This document shows, piece after piece, positions 6,451-11,701 of a stretch of DNA of 11,701 nt. Both the position numbers and the translations under genes were made by a program. How positions within the stretch are numbered: the first letter of the stretch is position 1; each line of letters begins with the position of its first letter. The notes beneath the pieces were generated by a model. The model saw nothing but the letters and a program-made list of their open reading frames with translations. It searched no databases and was not told the DNA's origin. Origin of the DNA: an uncultured Litorilinea sp. (GTDB lineage Bacteria; Chloroflexota; Anaerolineae; Caldilineales; Caldilineaceae); assembly GCA_946885925.1 (NCBI GenBank), contig CAMPHP010000035.1, forward strand, positions 1 to 11,701, given 5' to 3'.

Positions 6451-6462
6451 CTGTGATCACAG
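6451..6462. promoter_or_regulatory. perfect 12-bp dyad, possible operator
   Basis: CTGTGATCACAG reads the same on both strands. It lies about 160 bp upstream of the FAD-linked oxidase start. The half-site TGTGA recalls CRP/FNR-family sites, but those normally have a six-base spacer that is absent here, so the binding protein is unknown and chance is possible. Confidence 0.35.
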
Positions 6463-6473
6463 TTGTGGGTGAA

Positions 6474-6520
6474 AACCTTCCTCAAAGCCGGGAACCCGCT
6501 GGGGGGCTTCGAGGAAGGTT
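6474..6520. repeat. 45-bp palindromic repeat after coxM (copy B)
   Basis: Second copy of the palindrome at 2510-2554. Arms are ACCTTCCTCAAAGCC (6475-6489) and GGCTTCGAGGAAGGT (6505-6519), with one extra A/T pair outside (6474 and 6520). One stem position is mismatched (A6484/C6510). Copy A instead has a wobble pair at the neighbouring position, so each copy keeps 14 Watson-Crick pairs in the 15-bp core. Most differences between copies fall in the loop. It lies between coxM and the FAD-linked oxidase. No T-run follows in either direction. Confidence 0.8.
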
Positions 6521-6540
6521 AATGGCAAGCTATTTACTTT

Positions 6541-6602
6541 ACGGTGTATCTTTACCGTGTATTCAATAGCACCGTGTATGAAATAGCACCCTGCGCTATT
6601 TC
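6541..6602. repeat. tandem short repeats ending in a hairpin after coxM
   Basis: A nine-base unit recurs three times: ACGGTGTAT (6541-6549), ACCGTGTAT (6554-6562) and ACCGTGTAT (6571-6579). The last two belong to a 17-bp unit that also contains AATAGC (6565-6570 and 6582-6587). GAAATAGC (6580-6587) is an exact inverted repeat of GCTATTTC (6595-6602) with a seven-base loop. The hairpin begins six bases after the coxM stop codon. It may act in 3'-end formation; the repeats may be protein-binding sites or the trace of local duplication. Confidence 0.6.
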
Positions 6603-6608
6603 GGCGAG

Positions 6609-7487
6609 CTATCCGGCGCGGCTGCCAGCCGCGCGGATGGCTCGCCCAACGAATGTTGGCAAGATCTGGCGGCGATATTCGGCGCTGGCGTGGATGTCGC
6701 CCAACACTTGCTCGACCAGGTCATTGTCCACTGCGGCGGCAGCGGCATCAATCGTGTCGTCGCTCCATGTTTGGCCGACGAGCGCGGCTTCGACCGAGTG
6801 TGCCTTGGTGGCGTGAGGTGTTAACCCGCCAATGGCGACGCTGGCCTGTGTGCAGACACCTCCCTCAAGCGTAATGACTGCGGCTGCGCCGATCATGGCA
6901 TAGCGTGAGGCAGGGTTAGCAAGCTTGGCATAGGCTGAGCCTGTGCCAGCCTGTTCGCGTGCAACCTCTACCGCTGTCAGAATTTCACCTTCTTCCAGTG
7001 CCGTTGCATAGAAGCCGGTAAAGAAATCATTGGCTGGCACAGTGCGCGTGCTGGCATTGCCATTGCCGGAGGAATAGGGTCCGGTGATATGCATGGTGGC
7101 GTCCAGGGCTAGAAAGACCGTGGGAAGATCCGAGGCGGGATCGGCATGGGCCAGATTACCACCGACTGTGCCACGGTTACGCACCATTGGGTCGCCAATG
7201 CCACTTGCCGCCTGGGACAATGCCCAGGGCACAGCATCCGATCTCTCGACCTCGACATGGGGCGTCAATGCGCCGATCCGCACGCGGCCATTCTGCGTGG
7301 TGATGCCCTTGAGTTCATCAATACGGCCAATGTCGATCAGCGTGCCTGGATCGGCTAAGCGCAGCTTCATCAGGGGGAGGAGGCTGTGCCCCCCTGCCAA
7401 TAGCTTGGCCCCTTGATGCTCTTGTAACAGTGCCAACGCCTCGTCAACTGATCCGGCGCGGTAATAGTTAAACTTGGGTGGATACAT
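6609..7487 (-). CDS. coxM: CoxM-like FAD-binding subunit
   Basis: A 292-residue medium subunit of a CODH-like molybdenum hydroxylase. It carries FAD, which takes electrons from the two [2Fe-2S] clusters of CoxS and passes them on to the respiratory chain. Both FAD pyrophosphate-binding motifs of CoxM are present at the expected places: AGGHS (31-35) and TVGGN (107-111), followed by AHADPASDLP (113-122). The C-terminal CO_dehydrogenase flavoprotein domain (about 180-285) is complete, and total length matches the family (about 290). The start codon overlaps the coxL stop as TAATG, with GGAGGT just upstream inside coxL, so the two are translationally coupled. A hairpin directly follows the stop codon. 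The order S-L-M is that of form II clusters; form I clusters run M-S-L. Confidence 0.95.
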   Translation of the reverse strand: MYPPKFNYYRAGSVDEALALLQEHQGAKLLAGGHSLLPLMKLRLADPGTLIDIGRIDELKGITTQNGRVRIGALTPHVEVERSDAVPWALSQAASGIGDPMVRNRGTVGGNLAHADPASDLPTVFLALDATMHITGPYSSGNGNASTRTVPANDFFTGFYATALEEGEILTAVEVAREQAGTGSAYAKLANPASRYAMIGAAAVITLEGGVCTQASVAIGGLTPHATKAHSVEAALVGQTWSDDTIDAAAAAVDNDLVEQVLGDIHASAEYRRQILPTFVGRAIRAAGSRAG

Positions 7488-9874
7488 TATGCACCTCCAT
7501 TTCGAGATCCATTGTTGGCTCCATTGCTGGCAGATTGCATCGCGTTGTAGACTCGTTCCATGGTGAGTGGCATATCGACATGTCGCAGCCCCAGGGGTGC
7601 TAGTGCATCCATCACGGCATTGGCTACGGTCACGGTCGAGACGATGGAACCCATTTCGCCTGCACCCTTTACACCTAAAGGATTGACCGGCGATGGTGTC
7701 TCGATACGTCCTACGTTGATCATGGGGAAGCCATCGGCACGCGGCATGGCATAATCCATCATAGATCCGCTTAGAAGCTGACCATCCTCGTTATAGACAG
7801 CAGCCTCCCAAAGTGCTTGACCCACACCTTGGGCAATTCCACCCAGGATCTGACCTTCAACAATCAGGGGGTTGATCACCTTGCCCACGTCGTCTACTGC
7901 CGCATACTGCTTTAGCTCTACCTGACCTGTCTGCCGGTCAATTTCGACCAGAGCGATATGTGCACTGGCGGGGAAGGTGAAGTTGGAAGGATCGTAGAAG
8001 GTAGTCTCTTCCAGACTTGGCTCCATACCTTCAGGTAGATCATTCGCCAACATGGCTCCCACGGAAATTTCGGCAAATTTCTTGACCCTGTCGGGCGACC
8101 CCTTTACGTAGATGGTGCCATTGGTACGGTCATAAACCATGTCCTCGAACGCGGCCTCTAACTGGTGTGCTGCGATCTTCATCATCTTATCGCGCACTTT
8201 TTCGCAGCTACGCACAAGAGCAGAGCCACCTACGGCTGCACTGCGACTGCCATAGGAGCCAAGCCCGAAGGGGGTGCGGCCTGTGTCACCATGGATCACC
8301 TCAATGTCCTCCATGGGAATACCCAGTCCGTCGGCTACGATTTGAGCAAAGGCGGTTTCGTGTCCTTGCCCATGCGCATGTGAGCCGGTTAGGACCGTCA
8401 CCTTGCCACTTGGATGGACACGTACTACGCCACTTTCCCAAAGACCGACCCCAGCACCCAGCCCCACTGCCACTTTTGAGGGTGCCAGACCGCTGGCTTC
8501 GATGCAGCCACTGATGCCTATACCCACGAGACGCCCCTCAGCACGCGCTGCATCACGCTGCTGTAGCAACGATTGGTAGTCGGCAATCTCGATCACTTTG
8601 TCAAACATCGCGTCGTAGTCGCCACTGTCATAGAGCAGCGCTACCGGGGTTTGGTAGGGAAATTCGTCGGGTTGGATGAAGTTCTTGCGCCGCAGCTCGA
8701 TGGGATCCATGTTCAGGTCGCGGGCAGCAATATCAACCAGGCGTTCCACGACATAGCTCGCTTCGGGACGTCCGGCCCCACGATAGGCATCCACTGGTAC
8801 GGTGTGTGTCATCGTGCCATAGCTCTCGCCAAAGATGACGGGAATTTTGTAAAGACCTGAAAGCAGGGTGATATAGAGTGCCGTGGGAATCAACGGGGCA
8901 AACAGGGATAAGTAGCCACCCATATTGGCATAGGTGGTTACATCTAGACCCAAGAATGTTCCGTCGTTGCGCAGTGCTAGTTTGCATGATGTTACATGAT
9001 CACGACCGTGAGAATCCGTTACGAATGACTCGCTGCGCGTTGCTACCCATTTGGCGGGACGGCCAAGTTGTTTGGCAACAAAAGGGACGATCACTTCTTC
9101 TGCATAATGAAAAGCTTTGCTGCCAAAACCGCCGCCTACGTCGGGAGAAATGACGCGTAGCTTGTTTTCGGGAATGGACAGGGTTGCAATACTCATAAGC
9201 AGGCGGATGATGTGGGGGTTCTGGCTAGTTGTCCAGACCGTCATCTCTTCCGAAAAACTATCCCACTGGGCGACACAGGCGCGGGGTTCCATCGCATTGG
9301 GAATCAATCGCTGGTTGATCAACTCAAGCTCAACGACACGATCCGCTCCAGCTAGGACTTGGTCGATCTCAGCGCGGTCGCCAATGGACCAGTGAAAGCT
9401 AATATTGCCGGGAATCTCTTCGTGGACTTGGGGAGCGCCCTCTTCAGTCGCCTTTTTGGCATTGACCACGGCGGGCAACGGCTCATACTCCACATCGATC
9501 AGCTCCAGCGCATCGAACGCTGTATAGGGATCTTCGGCGACAACTGCCACAACGCCATCACCTACGTAGCGTACCTTGCCAATGGCAAGCGGCCAATGAG
9601 GTGCTGTCTTAATACCTGGCGGGTTAAAGCCGCAAGGCAAGGAACCCATGCCAGCATATTTTAGGTCCTGACCCGTGTACACAGCCACAACGCCCGGCAG
9701 TGCTAGCGCTGCATTCGTATCAATGCTGTTGATGACAGCATGTGCGTAGGGGCTGCGTTTGATGGCGACATAGACCATGCCTGGCAACTTCAAATTCGCC
9801 ACATAGCGACCCTTGCCTTGCATAAAGCGTGGATCTTCGACTCTCTTGATGCTTTCGCCTAGATACTTTGCCAT
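7487..9874 (-). CDS. coxL: CoxL-like molybdenum subunit, form II type
   Basis: A 795-residue large subunit of the xanthine oxidase / CO dehydrogenase family, binding molybdopterin cytosine dinucleotide. The aldehyde-oxidase hammerhead domain comes first (about 20-135), then two Moco-binding domains. Seen motifs: VGGGFGSK (246-253), the active-site loop AYRGAGR (363-369), GSHAHGQGHETAFAQ (497-511), GDTGRTPFGLGSYGSRS (529-545) and GVKGAGE (734-740), where Glu740 is the expected catalytic base. The loop AYRGAGR defines form II; form I CODH has AYxCSFR with the Cys that binds copper, and Cys is replaced by Gly366 here. CO oxidation is therefore not assured, and aldehyde or heterocycle oxidation is equally possible. 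The ATG at 9874 was chosen because MAKYLGESIKRVEDPRF is the usual family start and AGGGAG precedes it; reading upstream would run through coxS. It lies 14 bp after coxS and overlaps coxM by one base. A short Asn/Gly/Ser tail (783-795) ends the protein. Confidence 0.95.
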   Translation of the reverse strand: MAKYLGESIKRVEDPRFMQGKGRYVANLKLPGMVYVAIKRSPYAHAVINSIDTNAALALPGVVAVYTGQDLKYAGMGSLPCGFNPPGIKTAPHWPLAIGKVRYVGDGVVAVVAEDPYTAFDALELIDVEYEPLPAVVNAKKATEEGAPQVHEEIPGNISFHWSIGDRAEIDQVLAGADRVVELELINQRLIPNAMEPRACVAQWDSFSEEMTVWTTSQNPHIIRLLMSIATLSIPENKLRVISPDVGGGFGSKAFHYAEEVIVPFVAKQLGRPAKWVATRSESFVTDSHGRDHVTSCKLALRNDGTFLGLDVTTYANMGGYLSLFAPLIPTALYITLLSGLYKIPVIFGESYGTMTHTVPVDAYRGAGRPEASYVVERLVDIAARDLNMDPIELRRKNFIQPDEFPYQTPVALLYDSGDYDAMFDKVIEIADYQSLLQQRDAARAEGRLVGIGISGCIEASGLAPSKVAVGLGAGVGLWESGVVRVHPSGKVTVLTGSHAHGQGHETAFAQIVADGLGIPMEDIEVIHGDTGRTPFGLGSYGSRSAAVGGSALVRSCEKVRDKMMKIAAHQLEAAFEDMVYDRTNGTIYVKGSPDRVKKFAEISVGAMLANDLPEGMEPSLEETTFYDPSNFTFPASAHIALVEIDRQTGQVELKQYAAVDDVGKVINPLIVEGQILGGIAQGVGQALWEAAVYNEDGQLLSGSMMDYAMPRADGFPMINVGRIETPSPVNPLGVKGAGEMGSIVSTVTVANAVMDALAPLGLRHVDMPLTMERVYNAMQSASNGANNGSRNGGA

Positions 9875-9888
9875 TGTTTGTTTTCTCC

Positions 9889-10368
9889 CTAGCCCCGTAC
9901 CGGTTGAGCAGCGATTGCTTGCACGGATGCCTGCACTGCCTTCACAATGTTCTGATACCCCGTACAGCGGCAGATGTTGCCTTCCAACCCGTGACGGATC
10001 TCCTCTTCGGAGAGAGAGCCATTCTGCTCGGCTAACTTGACTGCGGACATGATCATCCCTGACGTGCAAAAGCCACATTGCAGACCATGATTGTCCCAAA
10101 ACGCCTGCTGCATGGGGTGTAGTTCGCCATTCGTGGCTAGACCTTCAATTGTGGTGACTTCGCTACCATCGGCCTGCACCGCCAAGGTAGTGCAGGATTT
10201 CACAGCCAGACCATCCAAATGGACTGTACACGAGCCGCACTGGGAGGTATCACAGCCAATGTTGGTGCCGGTCAATCCTAACTCGTCGCGTAGGAAGTCA
10301 ACCAACAACATGCGCGGTTCTACGTCCCGTGAATACCTGGTGCCATTGACAGTAAGTGTCACTTGCAT
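9889..10368 (-). CDS. coxS: CoxS-like [2Fe-2S] subunit
   Basis: A 159-residue small iron-sulfur subunit. It relays electrons from the molybdenum site in CoxL to FAD in CoxM through two [2Fe-2S] clusters. The plant-ferredoxin-type cluster uses Cys39, Cys44, Cys47 and Cys59 ([16 protein letters not shown]). The C-terminal helical cluster uses Cys98 and Cys101 (QCGFCTSGM) plus Cys133 and Cys135 ([11 protein letters not shown]). All eight ligands are present and the length is normal. The ATG at 10368 gives the standard start MQVTLTVNG and has AAAGGAG nine bases upstream; an upstream TTG at 10443 would add 25 residues unlike the family. It lies 141 bp after coxG and 14 bp before coxL, its stop codon sitting beside the coxL ribosome-binding site. 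Confidence 0.96.
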   Translation of the reverse strand: MQVTLTVNGTRYSRDVEPRMLLVDFLRDELGLTGTNIGCDTSQCGSCTVHLDGLAVKSCTTLAVQADGSEVTTIEGLATNGELHPMQQAFWDNHGLQCGFCTSGMIMSAVKLAEQNGSLSEEEIRHGLEGNICRCTGYQNIVKAVQASVQAIAAQPVRG

Positions 10369-10509
10369 TGGGGAGAACTCCTTTGGTGGTGAACATATGG
10401 GGAGAGAGAGCAACCTGTTGACAACAAGCTTTCGTGGCGTCAACCTCCTTTCTGCAACTGCGAAGATCTGAATGACGGAAGATTTGTATCTATCAGAGGC
10501 TAAACAGTG
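10369..10509. other. 141-bp gap between coxG and coxS with unused ribosome-binding-like site
   Basis: On the minus strand AAAGGAGG (10444-10451) directly abuts a TTG with no spacing, so it does not serve a credible start. The true coxS site AAAGGAG lies much nearer its ATG. GTTGAC (10417-10422) and GTCAAC (10439-10444) form an inverted repeat with 6-bp arms. The gap could carry an internal promoter or processing site; no clear hexamers were found. Confidence 0.4.
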
Positions 10510-11262
10510 CTACTCTAGGTAACGTGCCACACGGCGTGCGATCAAGTTGGTCCACCAGTTAAAAAACAGATAGAGGGAAAGGAATCCCGCGCCAGCTAAG
10601 ATCCACTTCTGTTTATCTGCGGGCACGAATTCATTGAAGAGTTCCTTGGCAAGCGTAAAGGCATATTCGGATGGTGACGAGGCTGCAACCTCCGGCCCAG
10701 GAGCAACCCTGTTTTCCGCTGCCCTGGATTGAGGCGCAGGCTCTTGCGCTTGTTCCTGTTTGGGGGCGGGTGCTGGTTCGGGCGTAGGTGTAGGCGGCTC
10801 AGCTTGCACAGCCTGTGGAGCCAGGCGCGCCTGAATCTGCTTGTCCAGATTTTCAAGGCTCTGCTTGGTAATGGCGCGCGCCGATGTATCCATCACGCGT
10901 TGGCCGACGCTGGCAATGCGCCCGCTCACCTTGGCCTCACCGTTATAGTGCATGAGGGTCTGGCCTTCGACGTCCTCTAACCGCACATCTCCTTCACCAT
11001 CAACCATCCCCGCTGGCCCCCGTCCATGAATTTCCATGTGATAGTTCGCGGGCGGGTTTAGCTCCGATAGCTTGACTTTGCCTTGAAAGACGCCCTGTAC
11101 AGGCCCTACCTGGATGGTCATCTTGCCCTCATATTCGTCATCGTTAATCTTCTCTAATTTCTGACAGTTGGGCATGATCTTTGCCAAGACAACAGGATCC
11201 AGGAACATCTCCCAGACCATTTCTCGGGGAGCATCAAATAAATGAGTGCCCTCGATTTTCAT
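10510..11262 (-). CDS. coxG: CoxG-like SRPBCC protein with C-terminal membrane anchor
   Basis: A 250-residue CoxG-family protein. Residues 1-146 form an SRPBCC (START-like) domain with the family's typical opening MKIEGTHLFDAPREMVW and the segments VGPVQGVFQGKVKL (52-65) and GRGPAGMVDGEGDV (80-93). A Pro/Ala/Glu/Gln-rich linker (about 150-197) follows. A single membrane segment near the C-terminus (WILAGAGFLSLYLFFNWW, 220-237) is followed by arginines, so the N-terminal domain should stay in the cytoplasm. In known CODH systems CoxG helps attach the enzyme to the membrane, and mycobacterial CoxG has been reported to bind menaquinone. A similar tethering or quinone-relay role is inferred. The ATG at 11262 is chosen on the family start and on AAGGGG upstream; the frame stays open for 74 codons upstream, but without a good ribosome-binding site. 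It is the first cox gene here, while CoxG is usually encoded later in form I clusters. Confidence 0.9.
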   Translation of the reverse strand: MKIEGTHLFDAPREMVWEMFLDPVVLAKIMPNCQKLEKINDDEYEGKMTIQVGPVQGVFQGKVKLSELNPPANYHMEIHGRGPAGMVDGEGDVRLEDVEGQTLMHYNGEAKVSGRIASVGQRVMDTSARAITKQSLENLDKQIQARLAPQAVQAEPPTPTPEPAPAPKQEQAQEPAPQSRAAENRVAPGPEVAASSPSEYAFTLAKELFNEFVPADKQKWILAGAGFLSLYLFFNWWTNLIARRVARYLE

Positions 11263-11377
11263 ATGGTTTCCCCTTACGTAGATAGTCGGAATGGCTTTTT
11301 CAAGGCCTTCCAGCACTTGGATACCTTGTGCAGAGCCTGTACAAAGAGCGTGCACTGCGGACTTGTTTACACATAGC

Positions 11378-11405
11378 TTTATACAGGCTACGCTGAATTG
11401 TTCAA
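11378..11405 (-). promoter_or_regulatory. possible promoter for the coxG-S-L-M operon (proximal)
   Basis: On the minus strand TTGAAC (11400-11405), a 16-base spacer and TATAAA (11378-11383) match the sigma-70-type hexamers at four and five of six positions. Transcription would start about 110 bases before the coxG ATG, leaving the upstream open frame mostly untranscribed. Confidence 0.35.
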
Positions 11406-11621
11406 GCGTTGTGTTCGGTGCCATGTGGAAGAATGGTAGAGCCGGTGATTGTCCAGCAGATGCGAGCCTGCCTATACCTGGCAAAGTGCTGCGCCTACAG
11501 CGTTCCTGGTGGCACGCGCTCCACCATAATGTGCCAAACGCTTGTTCCTCAATGGCTTTGGTGAGCTACCTAAACTTTAACAGCCGGAAGGATATATAGT
11601 TAGTTGGTATGTGGCTTGGCT

Positions 11622-11650
11622 ATTGTACAACAGCCCTATCCGCTTTGCAA
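11622..11650 (-). promoter_or_regulatory. possible promoter for the coxG-S-L-M operon (distal)
   Basis: On the minus strand TTGCAA (11645-11650), a 17-base spacer and TACAAT (11622-11627) match the consensus at four and five of six positions. The -10 overlaps the palindrome TTGTACAA (11623-11630). It would give a leader of about 350 bases before coxG. Confidence 0.3.
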
Positions 11651-11701
11651 CGCACCTGCAAACGGCTGGTGTACCCCAGGAATTAGGCAAGTTTTCGCTA
11701 T

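Larger units (their letters stand above)
6293..6608. other. 316-bp gap between coxM and FAD-linked oxidase
   Basis: No coding sequence is supported. From the coxM side it holds a hairpin (6580-6602), overlapping short tandem repeats (6541-6587), the 45-bp palindrome copy B, a perfect 12-bp dyad (6451-6462) and a purine-rich stretch on the minus strand (about 6390-6430, with several GGAG-like runs). The strong ribosome-binding site AAGGAGG of the oxidase comes last. A promoter for the oxidase is expected here, but no pair of good -35 and -10 hexamers was found. Confidence 0.6.
11263..11701. other. leader region upstream of coxG
   Basis: No independent gene is supported in these 439 bp. The coxG reading frame stays open up to 11484 (74 codons upstream of the chosen start), including an ATG at 11424 without a Shine-Dalgarno sequence. 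Two promoter-like pairs on the minus strand are listed separately. The true coxG ribosome-binding site AAGGGG lies just before the ATG at 11262. Nothing else was recognised; the far end could belong to the upstream neighbour's intergenic region. Confidence 0.55.

Noticed and set aside
2510..6520. A composite transposon bounded by the two 45-bp palindromes, carrying coxD, the molybdopterin-binding gene and the FAD oxidase
   Set aside because: The elements are near-symmetric hairpins without transposase or target duplication, and coxD belongs functionally with coxE outside the interval.
6541..6602. CRISPR array
   Set aside because: The repeats are only 9-17 bp, three units, with no unique spacers of normal length and no cas genes.
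7487..9874. Assignment as a true aerobic (form I) CO dehydrogenase
   Set aside because: The active-site loop is AYRGAGR, without the Cys of AYxCSFR, and gene order is S-L-M and not M-S-L.
9875..10099. N-terminal extension of CoxL by 75 residues
   Set aside because: It would overlap coxS in another frame, has no family resemblance, and the internal ATG at 9874 has a good ribosome-binding site and the standard family start.
10369..10443. N-terminal extension of CoxS from a TTG at 10443
   Set aside because: The TTG directly abuts AAAGGAGG with no spacing, and the added residues are unlike CoxS; the ATG at 10368 fits the family.

Overview
All nine genes in this window lie on the minus strand and encode a molybdenum hydroxylase of the carbon monoxide dehydrogenase / xanthine oxidase family with its maturation proteins. 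In order of transcription (high to low coordinate) they are: coxG-like membrane anchor, coxS ([2Fe-2S] subunit), coxL (molybdenum subunit), coxM (FAD subunit), a separate BBE-type FAD-linked oxidase, a molybdopterin-binding protein, coxD (MoxR AAA+ ATPase), coxE (VWA protein) and an XdhC/CoxI-family Moco chaperone. The S-L-M order and the AYRGAGR active-site loop of CoxL place the enzyme in the 'form II' (CODH-like) group. It lacks the Cys-containing AYxCSFR loop of true aerobic CODH (form I), so its substrate cannot be read from sequence: it may be CO with low efficiency, an aldehyde or an N-heterocycle.

The organism looks like a free-living bacterium of moderate GC. The whole cluster style (coxG with a long Pro-rich linker, solitary molybdopterin-binding protein, MoxR/VWA pair, BBE oxidase nearby, many small palindromic repeats between genes) suggests Chloroflexota, possibly Ktedonobacteria. 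This is an impression from protein style and not a proven assignment.

Layout: 1-182 is non-coding and packed with inverted repeats. 183-3447 holds xdhC-coxE-coxD; xdhC and coxE overlap by 16 bp, and the coxD-coxE gap is almost filled by a 45-bp palindrome. 3448-3595 is an AT-rich gap with a direct repeat and a possible promoter. 3596-4642 is the molybdopterin-binding protein. 4643-4906 is a gap rich in hairpins. 4907-6292 is the FAD-linked oxidase. 6293-6608 is a 316-bp gap holding a second copy of the 45-bp palindrome, tandem short repeats, a hairpin directly after coxM and a perfect 12-bp dyad. 6609-9874 is coxM and coxL, joined by a TAATG stop/start overlap. 9889-10368 is coxS, 10510-11262 is coxG, and 11263-11701 is a leader with possible promoters.

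Working model: S, L and M form the catalytic (LMS)2 complex. CoxG tethers it to the membrane or passes electrons to quinone. XdhC and the molybdopterin-binding protein handle the cofactor, and CoxD/CoxE mature the active site by ATP-driven remodelling. No MocA-type cytidylyltransferase, CoxB/C/H/K or transporter is present in the window. No RNA gene, CRISPR array, transposase or phage gene was seen.
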